Below, one piece after another: positions 43,772-53,069 of a DNA stretch of 64,000 bases. The stretch covers positions 1-64,000 of the forward strand of contig NZ_JAPVRC010000004.1 of the NCBI RefSeq assembly GCF_030345335.1, in the 5' to 3' direction. A program made the position numbers and the translations under genes. Every line of letters begins with the position of its first letter. Position 1 is the stretch's first letter. The notes under the pieces are model-generated. The model saw only the letters and a program-made list of their open reading frames with translations. It had not been told where the DNA came from and searched no databases. The stretch is from Halobacillus campisalis (GTDB lineage: Bacteria; Bacillota; Bacilli; Bacillales; Halobacillaceae).

Positions 43772-44056
43772 GTGAGAAAAGTTGAACGTAAAAAAGCAGA
43801 CGCTTACTTCAAATATCGGACCATGATGATTACAATTTACCTGGCCATAGGTTTTCTTGTGTCGTATGTCGTTGTCTTTTTTGCTCAGGAGCTTTCGTCT
43901 TTTACAGTGATGGGAATTCCATTCAGTTATTACATGGGAGCTCAAGGCGCTGTGCTAACTTTCATTATTTTATTATTCATTAATGCAATTGTCAGTGACA
44001 AGATTGATAAGAAGTTCGGTTTTAATCCAGAGTATGTAGATACAAATGATGATTAA
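43772..44056 (+). CDS. Sodium:solute symporter small subunit, DUF4212 (94 aa)
   Basis: Two-helix protein matching the VC_2705-type symporter small subunit: AYFKYRTMMITIYLAIGFLV in helix 1, GIPFSYYMGAQGAVLTFIIL in helix 2, and the terminal DKIDKKFGFN motif. GTG start with GGGAGGTGAG upstream. It is followed 28 bp later by the large SSS-family subunit, the constant partner of this family. DUF485 was considered, but the GIPFSYYMGAQG and DKKFGF signatures fit DUF4212 better. Confidence 0.85.
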   Translation: MRKVERKKADAYFKYRTMMITIYLAIGFLVSYVVVFFAQELSSFTVMGIPFSYYMGAQGAVLTFIILLFINAIVSDKIDKKFGFNPEYVDTNDD

Positions 44057-44084
44057 TAAGATTGTTGAATACAAAGGAGAGTGA

Positions 44085-45743
44085 TTGACTTTGGATACGC
44101 AATTTCTAGTTTCGCTTGCACTAATTGGGGCGACCTTTGCTTTGTACATAGGTATAGCTATTTTTAACACGGCGAAGCAGACTTCTGACTTCTATGTGGC
44201 AAGCCGAGGAGTTCCCCCCGTATTTAATGGAATGGCTATTGGAGCAGACTGGATGAGTGCTGCTTCATTCATTGGTTTGGCAGGCACCGTTATGGTTCTT
44301 GGCTATGATGGACTGGCTTACATTATGGGGTGGACAGGCGGGTATTTGCTCCTTACCTTCCTGCTGGCTCCTCAATTAAGGAAATACGGAAGATATACGG
44401 TCCCTGAATTCATAGGAGATCGGTATCGGAGCAATACGGCCAGATTAATCGCTGCCGTTGCAACCATTATTATCAGTTTCACATATTCCGTTGGGCAGTT
44501 ATCAGGGTCTGGCGTCGTTATCGGCCGTTTACTTGAGGTTGACACGGCCATTGGTACTTTAATTGGCGTAGTACTCATAGCGTTTTATTCCGCTATGGGG
44601 GGCATGAAGGGGATAACTTGGACTCAGGTAGCCCAGTACCTTGTGTTGATCATCGCTTATTTGATACCTGTCATTTTCATGTCACTGCAGCTTACTCAGA
44701 ATCCCGCCCCATGGATATCTTATGGTGAAATCATTGGAGAGATGAGAGAGCTCGATCGTGAACTAGGTATTTCTGAATATGTGGTTCCATTTACGGAAGC
44801 TACGAAATGGCAATTCTTAGCGCTAATGTTCACACTTATGGCAGGAACTGCAGGTCTGCCGCATGTTATCGTTCGCTTTTATACAGTTGCTACAATGAAA
44901 GCGGCGCGCTGGAGTGGTGCTTGGGCTCTGCTTTTTATTGGATTGCTTTATCTTTCAGCCCCTGTATATGCCGCGTTCTCTCGCTTTATTTTAATGACAC
45001 AAGTCGCAAATACTCAACTGGATAATTTGCCTGCATGGACAGAGCCATGGATTAACACGGGACAGTTATCAGTAGCTGATACTAATGGAGACGGGATGCT
45101 TCAATGGCAGGAGCTTACCATTAGTAATGATATAGTTGTCATGGCTACTCCTGAAATCGCAAATTTAGGAGTGTTTGTTATCGGACTGATGGCAGCAGGA
45201 GCTATGGCTGCCGCTCTTTCTACAGCTGGGGGATTGATGATTGCGATTTCAGCTGCTTTATCACACGATATCTATTACCGTTCAATTAATCCCAAAGCTT
45301 CGGAGAGTAAACGTCTCTATGTAGGCCGTCTTTCTATTGTGCTTGCTACCGTTGCCGCAGGACTACTAGCTTTGAATCCTCCGGGAGCAATTACTCAAAT
45401 TGTGGCCTGGGCGTTTGCTCTAGCTTCTGGATCATTCTTTCCCGCACTGCTATTGGGTGTTTGGTGGAAGAGGGCGAATGGACCGGGGGTCATTGCAGGA
45501 ATGGTTACTGGGTTAACTGTTACTCTGAGTTATATCTTTGCAGCGAAGTATTTAGGATTTACGATTTTAGGTATTATCGATACGGGAGCTGGAGTCTTTG
45601 GTGCTGCATCGGCAATCATTGCTAATATTGTAGTCTCCTTGAATACTGCCCCTCCTTCTCAAGAAACACTAGATGAAGTGACTGATTTGCGCTACCCTGA
45701 GCAAATCAAATATAAAGATGGTGAAGTCTGGTTAAAAGAATAG
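44085..45743 (+). CDS. Sodium:solute symporter large subunit, VC_2705-like (552 aa)
   Basis: SSS-family transporter with about 13 transmembrane helices. Diagnostic parts are TSDFYVASRGVPPVFNGMAIGADWMSA-type opening, YSAMGGMKGITWTQVAQY, and TAGLPHVIVRFYTV. The periplasmic-side loop near residue 332 holds DTNGDGMLQWQE, which fits the 12-residue EF-hand calcium loop at all ligand positions. Start could be TTG 44085 or TTG 44091; AAAGGAG at 44073-44079 fits both. The family transports acetate or other short organic acids with Na+; substrate here is unproven. Forms an operon with the DUF4212 subunit. Confidence 0.92.
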   Translation: MTLDTQFLVSLALIGATFALYIGIAIFNTAKQTSDFYVASRGVPPVFNGMAIGADWMSAASFIGLAGTVMVLGYDGLAYIMGWTGGYLLLTFLLAPQLRKYGRYTVPEFIGDRYRSNTARLIAAVATIIISFTYSVGQLSGSGVVIGRLLEVDTAIGTLIGVVLIAFYSAMGGMKGITWTQVAQYLVLIIAYLIPVIFMSLQLTQNPAPWISYGEIIGEMRELDRELGISEYVVPFTEATKWQFLALMFTLMAGTAGLPHVIVRFYTVATMKAARWSGAWALLFIGLLYLSAPVYAAFSRFILMTQVANTQLDNLPAWTEPWINTGQLSVADTNGDGMLQWQELTISNDIVVMATPEIANLGVFVIGLMAAGAMAAALSTAGGLMIAISAALSHDIYYRSINPKASESKRLYVGRLSIVLATVAAGLLALNPPGAITQIVAWAFALASGSFFPALLLGVWWKRANGPGVIAGMVTGLTVTLSYIFAAKYLGFTILGIIDTGAGVFGAASAIIANIVVSLNTAPPSQETLDEVTDLRYPEQIKYKDGEVWLKE

Positions 45744-45747
45744 CCCT

Positions 45748-45785
45748 GAAAAGCTCATTGCCATATGGTGATGGGCTTTCTTTAG
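45748..45785 (+). terminator. Terminator of the symporter operon
   Basis: GAAAAGCTCATTGCC pairs with GGTGATGGGCTTTC (with G-U pairs) and is followed by a short T-rich tract. Confidence 0.65.
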
Positions 45786-45882
45786 GAAAAGCAGACCTTG
45801 ATTTATAAAAACCTAGCTGTGATCCCTGCTAATTTGGTAGACTTAGAGAATCGGTATTATTACGTAGAAAGGTCAGGGGCAT

Positions 45883-46779
45883 ATGGCTATATTTTTTCAA
45901 GTAGTTCTTCCAGTAATTTTAGTATTTATTGCAGGTTTCATTCTTCAAAAATTCATGAAGCTCGAGATCAAATCAATCTCTACAGTCGTTTTATACATCA
46001 TGCTTCCATGTCTCGTATTCGATACGTTTTTTCACGCGGAGTTTGATAATGAATATATCATGATGATAGTTTTTTCAGTCATTTTACTTTTTATAATTTT
46101 ACTCATTAATAAAATTACATCTAAAGTAGCTAAGTATAATTCTTCGACAGAAAGTGGTTTGATTCTATCGACAGCTTTCATGAATGCTGGAAATTATGGA
46201 GCGCCTATCGTGCTTTTTGCATTTGGAGAACAAGGCTTCGTCTATTCCGTATCCTTTATGGTCATTCAGCAGATTGTAATGAACTTCTTTGGCGTCTATT
46301 ATGCAGCTAAGGGGACAGCTGGTGTCAAGCTTGCTTTGACCACAGTTATGAAGATGCCGCCTACATATGCGGTGCTCATCGCGCTGACGGCAAAATTTGC
46401 ATCTTTTACTATATCTGAGAACGTAATGGCAAGCATCACCCTCGTAGGGGACGCAACGATCCCGAGTGTCATGATCTTACTTGGCATGCAGCTCGCTAAT
46501 ATAACCATCAAAAACCTGGACTGGAGGAAGGTTTCATATGCCGCCAGTTTACGTTTAATCGGCTCTCCTATGATTGCCTGGGCGCTGACGTCGCTGTTAC
46601 CTATGAGCGATTTGATGGCGAGTGTGCTCATCGTTTCAGCAGCTATGCCTTCAGCTGCTACGACGACAATGTATGCGGTGCAGTTCGATTCTAAGCCCGA
46701 TTTGGTCTCCAGTATCACCTTGATTACGACTATATTAAGTGTTATATCTATCCCTATTCTATTGAATATTCTCACATAG
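45883..46779 (+). CDS. AEC-family transporter (298 aa)
   Basis: Auxin-efflux-carrier/malonate-type permease of the bile/arsenite/riboflavin transporter superfamily, with ten predicted helices. Landmarks are VLPVILVFIAGFILQKF at the N-terminus, TAFMNAGNYGAPI near residue 102, GDATIPSVMILLGMQLA, and SAAMPSAATTTMYAVQF. Likely exports or exchanges organic acids or amino acids; substrate unknown. Length normal, monocistronic. Confidence 0.88.
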   Translation: MAIFFQVVLPVILVFIAGFILQKFMKLEIKSISTVVLYIMLPCLVFDTFFHAEFDNEYIMMIVFSVILLFIILLINKITSKVAKYNSSTESGLILSTAFMNAGNYGAPIVLFAFGEQGFVYSVSFMVIQQIVMNFFGVYYAAKGTAGVKLALTTVMKMPPTYAVLIALTAKFASFTISENVMASITLVGDATIPSVMILLGMQLANITIKNLDWRKVSYAASLRLIGSPMIAWALTSLLPMSDLMASVLIVSAAMPSAATTTMYAVQFDSKPDLVSSITLITTILSVISIPILLNILT

Positions 46780-46781
46780 AA

Positions 46782-46823
46782 AAACGAGCGATCAGATTCT
46801 AGACCTGATCGCTCGTTTTTTTA
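46782..46823. terminator. Bidirectional terminator
   Basis: ACGAGCGATCAG pairs with CTGATCGCTCGT around an 8-base loop; T-run on the plus strand, A-run on the left. The stop codon of the leftward small gene lies inside the stem. Confidence 0.9.
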
Positions 46824-47026
46824 TTCTTTATTTTCTTTTTTGTTTTAACATACATAAATAAGTTTCCTATGATCATAGCGATCGCTAAAGATGCCCCCAC
46901 TGATGTTATTTCTAACGGGGTGAAATAACCCGCAACTAAAAAAATGATGAAAAACAAAGCAAACATTAAATAAAACAAGACGCTCTTCCTCTCACTAATT
47001 AAGGCTTCTATCCGTAAGAATAACAT
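46799..47026 (-). CDS. Small hypothetical membrane protein (up to 75 aa)
   Basis: Two hydrophobic stretches (VLFYLMFALFFIIFLVAGYF and VGASLAIAMIIGNLFMYV) and a Lys-rich C-terminus. The start is uncertain: ATG 47026 has no ribosome site, while an internal TTG (the Leu of SVLFY) follows GAGAGGAAG. Its 3' end runs through the terminator hairpin. It is 24 bp downstream of the next leftward gene. No family recognised. Confidence 0.5.
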   Translation of the reverse strand: MLFLRIEALISERKSVLFYLMFALFFIIFLVAGYFTPLEITSVGASLAIAMIIGNLFMYVKTKKKIKNKKTSDQV

Positions 47027-47050
47027 ATGCTTTGCTGAAAAAGCATCCCA

Positions 47051-47338
47051 TTATCCTTCCTGAGGGTATACAAAGAAGCGATAAACAGTGACCTCCTCTT
47101 CTTCCATCATTTCAAAGGATTGTATATCAGCATTAGAGATCGCCTGGCCGTCAATCTGTTTAAATGAAATCTGCTGGATAATTTCTTTATCCTCGATCAA
47201 TGGAATCGGGTGGGGGTTAATGATTTCGATCATCCATTCGTAAGATAGCCGCTCCACGAAGGCGTGGGTATACGAGGTGGGGGTGTTATCGAGCCAAATA
47301 TGAGCTAAAGGGATGGAGTCGCTTGCATTACGTTCCAT
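47051..47338 (-). CDS. Hypothetical protein (95 aa)
   Basis: Soluble acidic protein starting at ATG 47338 with AAGGAGGGG 9 bp upstream, which supports a real gene. The sequence contains no motif I can assign; the C-terminal half is Glu-rich (MMEEEEVTVYRFFVYPQ). It lies between a sigma-like factor and a small membrane protein, all on the same strand, with spacings of about 25-65 bp, so co-transcription is possible. Function unknown. Confidence 0.65.
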   Translation of the reverse strand: MERNASDSIPLAHIWLDNTPTSYTHAFVERLSYEWMIEIINPHPIPLIEDKEIIQQISFKQIDGQAISNADIQSFEMMEEEEVTVYRFFVYPQEG

Positions 47339-47404
47339 CTGATTACCCCTCCTTTATGGGTTGTTATTTAATACCCTGTCTCCCATGGATTAAACGTTTG
47401 ATAC

Positions 47405-47893
47405 TTACTGCAACACGTATCTTCTTAGTTTATTCTTCAATGATTTTCTTGTTCTTTTCACTGTCGACTCACTCTTATTAGTGATTTCAGATATTTCAAT
47501 GATTGTATACTCTTCAAGCGTCAATTCGACGACAGTTTGTTCAAGAGACGTAAGGCGGCAATGGGAATAAATATCATGAAGCAGAATGATATCAAGAGAG
47601 GGGTCAATTGAGAGCTCTCGTTCGATGTAAAGGGGTGAAGCGCGTTGATCATTTCTTAAGTATGACTTAAAGAAATAGAGGAGTTTATGAGTGAAGTACG
47701 TTGAAAATTTGCAACGGTACGGGTCATAACGAGCTATACATTGGACATAAATGAAATAGGCTTCCTGAATTAAATCTTCATAAGGAAGAGGAACATTCAA
47801 GCGATTTAGTGTGTAATAAACAAGGTCCCGATAACTTTCAAAAGATGAAGGTGACTCATTCACGAATAAGCTCAATTCTAATTGAATATTCAA
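47405..47893 (-). CDS. Sigma-70-family RNA polymerase sigma factor (162 aa)
   Basis: Region 2 is recognisable as EDLIQEAYFIYVQCIARYDPYRCKFSTYF-type sequence (core-binding and -10 recognition), and region 4 as LTSLEQTVVELTLEEYTIIEISEITNKSESTVKRTRKSL, a helix-turn-helix for -35 recognition. Regions 1 and 3 are absent, as in small alternative sigma factors. No anti-sigma gene is adjacent on this strand; the two small proteins downstream are unknown. Divergent from a second sigma-like gene. Could also be a phage-type positive control factor. Confidence 0.75.
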   Translation of the reverse strand: MNIQLELSLFVNESPSSFESYRDLVYYTLNRLNVPLPYEDLIQEAYFIYVQCIARYDPYRCKFSTYFTHKLLYFFKSYLRNDQRASPLYIERELSIDPSLDIILLHDIYSHCRLTSLEQTVVELTLEEYTIIEISEITNKSESTVKRTRKSLKNKLRRYVLQ

Positions 47894-48101
47894 CTGTTTT
47901 TTGCGCGCATTTATATTATTACTTAATTTTGTAAAAAAAGAAATGAATTTCTGAAAATTACATAAATTATTTTAAATTTCAATTTTAAATGGTTAATTTA
48001 CTATGAAAAATTAATTTTTTAAACAATTTGACACCAAAAAGAGGGTTTTCAACGATTATAACTATGGAAGGATAAATTTGGAATAGTTGGGGGATCACCT
48101 T

Positions 48102-48596
48102 ATGTCTAATGAACATTTGAATTTTGAACGCGTAGTTAAGGAAAATGAACGCTTGATCTATTATCATATTCACAGTTTAAGAATTAATGATTCAGAAGGG
48201 ACATATTTCTCGGAAGGATTGGTGGCACTCTGGAAAGCTTATGAGTCATACGACAAAGAGTTAGGGAAGTTCTCGACTTTCTTAAGTTGGAAAATACGCA
48301 ATGCTCTTATTGATCGAATCCGCAAAGAATCCACTCAACAAAAGCACCAGTTAAATTATCTACAGCAAACCTCCGCAACCACCAGCCTGTTAACTGAAGA
48401 TTACATAGAGGATCATCATTTATGGGAGCAAGTAAAGTCCTTACTTACACAAAACCAATGGAAATGGGTCTATTATTTCATCATCCATGATTTATCCGTA
48501 GAACAAATTGCAAGTTTGGAAAAGGTTTCTAAAGACTCAGTCAAAAATTGGGGGAGGCATGCGCGAAGAATTCTTCGTGAACGTTTATCTATGTAA
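48102..48596 (+). CDS. Sigma-70-family-like protein (164 aa)
   Basis: Region 2-like core: NERLIYYHIHSLRI and YFSEGLVALWKAYESYDKELGKFSTFLSWKIRNALIDRIRKE. The C-terminal part has a region-4-like helix-turn-helix (DLSVEQIASLEKVSKDSVKNWGRHARRIL). The sequence differs strongly from the divergent neighbour at 47405, so this is not a recent duplication. ATG 48102 follows GGGGGAT; TTG 48087 would overlap that site. Target promoters and any anti-sigma factor are unknown. Confidence 0.75.
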   Translation: MSNEHLNFERVVKENERLIYYHIHSLRINDSEGTYFSEGLVALWKAYESYDKELGKFSTFLSWKIRNALIDRIRKESTQQKHQLNYLQQTSATTSLLTEDYIEDHHLWEQVKSLLTQNQWKWVYYFIIHDLSVEQIASLEKVSKDSVKNWGRHARRILRERLSM

Positions 48597-48599
48597 TAA

Positions 48600-48796
48600 A
48601 GAGGCTCAGTCACAGTTCAGTGGTGATTAAGGGGATGGACCATATATCATATAAGGGGAATTTCTGCAGGAGAACGGTAAGACAGCCAAACCTGGCTATC
48701 GACTTATCCAGGTCTAGCCAGTCTTGAGATTTACGTGAGAGTATAGGGGAAGTGTGTTTCCAGCATCCTGTCAACAACATTTTGTACCAGTTAAAT
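48600..48796. other. Structured intergenic segment with alternative hairpins
   Basis: Around 48685-48722, ACCTGG can pair with CCAGGT or, through the overlapping CTGGCTA, with TAGCCAG; AGCCA-N4-TGGCT offers a third fold. No reading frame with a ribosome site was found. It could be leader or small-RNA sequence, or a relic. Confidence 0.3.
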
Positions 48797-48828
48797 AAAA
48801 AACGTTCTAAGCTTTGTTAGAACGTTTA
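48797..48828. terminator. Bidirectional terminator
   Basis: AAACGTTCTAA pairs with TTAGAACGTTT around six bases. It ends the leftward small gene at 48833. Confidence 0.8.
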
Positions 48829-48832
48829 CTAG

Positions 48833-49201
48833 TTATTTTTCTATGGTGATGTTAATTTTACTTAACCCAAGAGCTTTGGCAGCTTGGATCATGCGGGCAG
48901 CTTCAAATTCTGCATCATGGATGGAAATATTATTTCTTGAGATGTTTAATGTAGTGCCGCCGAATAAGGGCATTTGATCCAATTCTTCTGCAGTAGGCGA
49001 AGGAACGGAGGATGGAACTTCAGCCACAATATCATATTGGCTGCGATTGACGCGTCCTCGGATTTTTCTTCCATGATAAACAACACTTGCATACGGGCAG
49101 CCAGTATCTTTAGAAATTTCGCGGTAGTTTTTGTCAGTTTCTTCAATCAACCTTTTTACTTCAGTTAAATCATAATCATATTGTTTACTCTTTTTACTCA
49201 T
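48833..49201 (-). CDS. Hypothetical protein with HTH-like N-terminus (122 aa)
   Basis: Starts at ATG 49201 after AAGGAG. The N-terminal YREISKDTGCPYASVVYHGRK segment resembles a helix-turn-helix; the centre is Pro/Ser-rich; the C-terminal part (FEAARMIQAAKALGLSKINITIE) is helical then beta. No family recognised. Monocistronic with its own terminator. A DNA-binding role is possible but unproven. Confidence 0.6.
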   Translation of the reverse strand: MSKKSKQYDYDLTEVKRLIEETDKNYREISKDTGCPYASVVYHGRKIRGRVNRSQYDIVAEVPSSVPSPTAEELDQMPLFGGTTLNISRNNISIHDAEFEAARMIQAAKALGLSKINITIEK

Positions 49202-49332
49202 AATCTTAACTCCTTTATTAATCATTACTTATATTCTATACAACAATCGATTTTTTTTATAGTATTAGTTCTCCCCATAATTAAACAATTCCTTTGATTA
49301 TTCGATATTCTGTAAGATTAATAGTCGAAGAA

Positions 49333-49370
49333 TGAAAAAATGAACCAGTGAAATGAGCTCACTGGTTCAT
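49333..49370 (-). terminator. Terminator overlapping the thrB stop codon
   Basis: On the minus strand ATGAACCAGTGA pairs with TCACTGGTTCAT, followed by six Ts. The thrB TGA lies within the 5' arm. Confidence 0.85.
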
Positions 49371-50273
49371 AGCCGCTGTATTAGTAGACGTAACGCCATG
49401 TAAGTCGGCGTGAAGAATTTTTACTTGGTAGTCGGGTAAATCATCCATTAACGAGTCCATTTGTTTAGCAGAAGCGTCTTTAAAAAGTCCGATCATTGTT
49501 GGGCCTGCTCCACTAATATAATGACCTAGAGATCCATGATCATTGAGTACTCTGGATACGTGAGGGAAATCAGGAATTAAACCGCTGCGATAGGGCTGGT
49601 GCCACTTGTCTTTTTTCATCATTCTTCCAACGAGATCCCAATCTTTTTCCGCTAGTGCGGCAACAAGAACGTTCGCCATTCCGCTCGCATGTACCGCACC
49701 TTTATAATCCATTTGAGTTGGGAGTATAGCGCGAGCTTCTTCTGTTTCCACGTGATAATCAGGGATGACAGCTATCCACGTCAATGGTTCCAACCCTTTG
49801 GAGAAACGAACGGATTCAAGTTCTGTACCATCATAGCTTGAAACAGTGATGCCACCGCAAATGGCAGGGGCGACATTATCAGGATGTCCTTCAATATCAC
49901 AAGCAATCTTTAACTTTTCCTGATCACTAAGTTCCAGTTTAAGAATCTGATTGGCGAGCTCAATTCCGCCGACTACTGCGGTCGAAGAACTTCCTAGTCC
50001 TCTTGCGATAGGTACATCGTTTGTCATTGTAATTTGATGAGGAGGCAATTCTTCAATACCGAATCGGCTAGCAGTAAACAAAGCTGATTTGTAAATTAAA
50101 TTACTTTTACCTTTAGGAATGAAAGGTACGTCTTTCTCTTGTAAGACGAACGACCATTCTTCTGCACGTTCACATTCCAGGATTACATATTGAGTCAGCG
50201 CCATACCGATTGAATCGAATCCTGGCCCCAGATTTGCTGAGGTGGCTGGGACACGAATGGTCAAGCAGTTCAT
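49359..50273 (-). CDS. thrB: Homoserine kinase (304 aa)
   Basis: GHMP-superfamily kinase phosphorylating homoserine, the step before threonine synthase. Motif 1 is [19 protein letters not shown], the ATP-binding loop is [17 protein letters not shown] near residue 90, and motif 3 is [15 protein letters not shown]. Length is normal. The start overlaps the thrC stop by 4 bp (ATGA). Last gene of hom-thrC-thrB, the usual Bacillus order. Confidence 0.96.
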   Translation of the reverse strand: MNCLTIRVPATSANLGPGFDSIGMALTQYVILECERAEEWSFVLQEKDVPFIPKGKSNLIYKSALFTASRFGIEELPPHQITMTNDVPIARGLGSSSTAVVGGIELANQILKLELSDQEKLKIACDIEGHPDNVAPAICGGITVSSYDGTELESVRFSKGLEPLTWIAVIPDYHVETEEARAILPTQMDYKGAVHASGMANVLVAALAEKDWDLVGRMMKKDKWHQPYRSGLIPDFPHVSRVLNDHGSLGHYISGAGPTMIGLFKDASAKQMDSLMDDLPDYQVKILHADLHGVTSTNTAAMNQ

Positions 50274-51322
50274 GAGCTAACACCAGCTGCTTCCTTAAAT
50301 TGCTGAAGATCATTTTCAATAACAGTAGGTTTGATGGCACTTTTCTCAATAGCAGTCACAGGATCTTTAAGTCCGTTGCCTGTCAATACGTGGACAACCT
50401 TGGAGCCTTTAGGAATTGTTCCGTCCTTAACTTTTTTTATAGTGCCGGCGAGCGATGCGCATGAAGCAGGTTCAGCAAAAACTCCTTCTGTACTCGCCAG
50501 CCACTGATAAGCTTCAACGATTTCTTCATCAGTTACTTCGTTGATTTGACCTTTAGATTCTTCAGCTGCTTTTAGAGCGGGCTGCCAGCTTGCCGGGTTG
50601 CCGATTCGGATTGCTGTAGCTAATGTTTCCGGGTTTTCAATGATTTCGTTACGAACGATGGCAGCAGAACCACTTGCTTCAAAGCCAAGCATTTTTGGAA
50701 GTTTCGTGCCATGAGCTTCGTGATACTCTTTGAAACCTTTCCAGTAAGCTGTAATGTTTCCGGCATTCCCTACTGGGATCGCTAAGAAGTCAGGAGCATC
50801 ACCTAGTACATCACATACTTCAAAAGCTGCCGTCTTTTGTCCCTCTATTCTATAAGGATTAACAGAATTGACGAGTGTAATCGGTTCTTTTTCAGCAATT
50901 TCACGAACGATGTTTAACGCCTGATCGAAGTTACCTTTAATGGAGAAAATTTCGGCTCCATACATCACGGCCTGTGCAAGTTTTCCTTCCGCAATCTTAC
51001 CATCTGGAATAACTACGATACATCGCAACCCTGCACGAGCGGCAAAAGCTGCAGCAGAAGCGGAAGTGTTACCTGTAGAAGCACAAATTACAGCCTTTGA
51101 CCCTGCTTCAATGGCTTTAGCCATAGCCAGCACCATTCCTCGGTCTTTGAATGAGCCGGTGGGGTTGGCTCCTTCGATTTTGACATAAGCTTCGATTCCT
51201 AGTTCTTTGGAAATGGTTGGGATCGGCAAAAGCGGTGTATTTCCTTCATGTAAAGTCAGTGAAGGAGTTTCTGGTGTTACCGGCAATAAATCAGGATATT
51301 TATCTAATAAACCTTTCCACAT
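50270..51322 (-). CDS. thrC: Threonine synthase (350 aa)
   Basis: PLP fold-type II enzyme converting phosphohomoserine to threonine. The PLP lysine is in [12 protein letters not shown] near residue 59, the phosphate-binding loop is [13 protein letters not shown], and [19 protein letters not shown] is the asparagine loop. ATG 51322 is preferred over TTG 51328 because GGAGG is 9 bp upstream. It overlaps thrB by 4 bp and lies at the 3' end of hom with a 2-bp gap between the hom stop and this start. Confidence 0.96.
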   Translation of the reverse strand: MWKGLLDKYPDLLPVTPETPSLTLHEGNTPLLPIPTISKELGIEAYVKIEGANPTGSFKDRGMVLAMAKAIEAGSKAVICASTGNTSASAAAFAARAGLRCIVVIPDGKIAEGKLAQAVMYGAEIFSIKGNFDQALNIVREIAEKEPITLVNSVNPYRIEGQKTAAFEVCDVLGDAPDFLAIPVGNAGNITAYWKGFKEYHEAHGTKLPKMLGFEASGSAAIVRNEIIENPETLATAIRIGNPASWQPALKAAEESKGQINEVTDEEIVEAYQWLASTEGVFAEPASCASLAGTIKKVKDGTIPKGSKVVHVLTGNGLKDPVTAIEKSAIKPTVIENDLQQFKEAAGVSS

Positions 51323-51324
51323 CG

Positions 51325-52620
51325 TCAATTTCCTCCTTCTACACGGAAAACACTGTCTACTGAACGAATGGAGGATAGTGACTCCAGATCTTTATAGGCT
51401 TTTTGGAAATCCTCTTCACTTACCTGATGAGTAATCATCATAAGCTCACGTTCGTCATCTTTATCTGCTTCACGCTGAATAATTTGGTCGAATGAAATAC
51501 CGTACTCTGCAAAGATTTTCGTCAAATCCATTAACATGCCTGGTTGATCATGGACGTGCAGCCGTAAATATTTTTTAGTCATTTGGTCTTTTTTAGCTTT
51601 CACTTGTTTTGGAAATTGTGGCTGAACGTAGGCTGATCCTGAAGTTCCCAGTCGCAAGCTTTTGATAACAGCGATCAAATCTGAAACTACGGCCGTTGCA
51701 GTAGGAAGTTTCCCGGCCCCAGGACCGTAGAACATCGTTTCTCCGACAGCGTCTCCATACACATAAACAGCATTGAACTCGTCGTTTACAGAAGATAAAG
51801 GGTGCTCACTTGGAAGTAATGTAGGCTCTACGCTGACAGATACACCACTTAAGTCATTTTCAGCAACACCAATCAGTTTTACAGAATAGCCAAGAAGCTC
51901 AGCATACTCGATATCCGCTAATGATAATCCACGGATGCCCTTGACTTCGACATCTTCTAAATTGAAAGGCATGGAAAAGCCTAGAATGGACAGTATTGTC
52001 ATCTTTCTTGCTGCATCTAGCCCGTCTACATCAGCTGTGGGATCAGCTTCAGCAAATCCAAGATCCTGTGCTTCTTTTAACACGGAGTCAAAATCGACGC
52101 CTTCTTTAGACATCTTCGTCAAAATGTAATTCGTCGTTCCGTTCACAATCCCCATCATTTTACGAATTCTATCAGAAGAAAGCCCGTCCAATATAGAGCG
52201 TACAATAGGTACTCCGCCAGCTACACTTGCCTCATAAAACAAGTCACAACGGTTTCTTTGGCTTGCTTCAAATAGCTTCTCGCCATGCTGCGCTACTAGA
52301 TCTTTGTTAGCTGTAACGATGTGTTTGCCGTTTTCAATGGCTTCCATCAATATTTGTAAAGTGTGATCGATTCCACCCATGACTTCTACAATGACATCGA
52401 TTTCTGGATCCTGCGTGATATCCTCATAACGATCTGTAAGTTGCGCTGAGGAATTTTTTAGATCACGGGGTTTATTCATATCATTCACAAGGACTGTTTT
52501 AATAATGACGTTACTCCCGGTTTTATGTTGAATACTTTCTTTGTGGTCTTCAAGAATCTCAATAACACCCGTTCCAACGGTGCCTAATCCTAGTAAACCA
52601 ACAGTAATTGTATCTTTCAT
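51325..52620 (-). CDS. hom: Homoserine dehydrogenase with ACT domain (431 aa)
   Basis: NADP-dependent reduction of aspartate semialdehyde to homoserine. Rossmann motif [12 protein letters not shown], then [40 protein letters not shown] and [21 protein letters not shown] with catalytic Lys/Asp/Glu residues. The C-terminal ACT domain (about residues 350-425, [19 protein letters not shown]) allows threonine feedback inhibition. First gene of the threonine operon. No T-box or riboswitch features were found upstream. Confidence 0.96.
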   Translation of the reverse strand: MKDTITVGLLGLGTVGTGVIEILEDHKESIQHKTGSNVIIKTVLVNDMNKPRDLKNSSAQLTDRYEDITQDPEIDVIVEVMGGIDHTLQILMEAIENGKHIVTANKDLVAQHGEKLFEASQRNRCDLFYEASVAGGVPIVRSILDGLSSDRIRKMMGIVNGTTNYILTKMSKEGVDFDSVLKEAQDLGFAEADPTADVDGLDAARKMTILSILGFSMPFNLEDVEVKGIRGLSLADIEYAELLGYSVKLIGVAENDLSGVSVSVEPTLLPSEHPLSSVNDEFNAVYVYGDAVGETMFYGPGAGKLPTATAVVSDLIAVIKSLRLGTSGSAYVQPQFPKQVKAKKDQMTKKYLRLHVHDQPGMLMDLTKIFAEYGISFDQIIQREADKDDERELMMITHQVSEEDFQKAYKDLESLSSIRSVDSVFRVEGGN

Positions 52621-52990
52621 CGTTCACACTCCTTGTCCACTTGATATATACATATTTTTGTTTGTAATGGACATTGTAACGGAAAGCCATACGATGTACA
52701 AGGTAAATACGAGAGATTTATACCTATAGTTATATTATTTTAAATATGAAGTTTATTGAAGGTTATTGTTGTTCATTTTTCTGGGAGTTGCTGGACCCTT
52801 ACCCGTCTGGAGAAAAGTACAGGAGATTGCCTGACCTTAGTGATAAAATGACATGATTCTAATAAATTGAAAATCTTATTTTATTTTTGAAAATGTTTCG
52901 ATTAAATTCAACAAAAAAATGCAATAAATGCCATAATAACTCCTTATTCGACATAAAAAACCGACTTTTTTCTATCTTTACGGTTTAATA
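52621..52990. other. Intergenic region between hom and the 74-aa gene
   Basis: AT-rich region of about 370 bp between divergent genes. It should hold the hom promoter on the minus strand. No gene, T-box, or repeat-family match was identified. Confidence 0.45.
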
Positions 52991-52995
52991 GCACA

Positions 52996-53038
52996 TTGAC
53001 TAATCTGAAAACTTACTATATAAGTAAAAGTAGTAAGT
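52996..53038 (+). promoter_or_regulatory. Sigma-A-like promoter with overlapping inverted repeat
   Basis: TTGACT (52996-53001), a 17-bp spacer and TATAAG (53019-53024) form a good vegetative promoter for the 74-aa gene. ACTTACT (53011-53017) and AGTAAGT (53032-53038) are inverted copies flanking the -10 box, a candidate operator. Confidence 0.6.
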
Positions 53039-53069
53039 ATAAATACCTAATTCCAAAGGAGGTTAGAAC

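Noticed and set aside
52621-52990. Possible T-box or riboswitch before the threonine operon
   Set aside because: I looked for the T-box GGTGG-type terminator/antiterminator element and other leader landmarks on the minus strand and found none.
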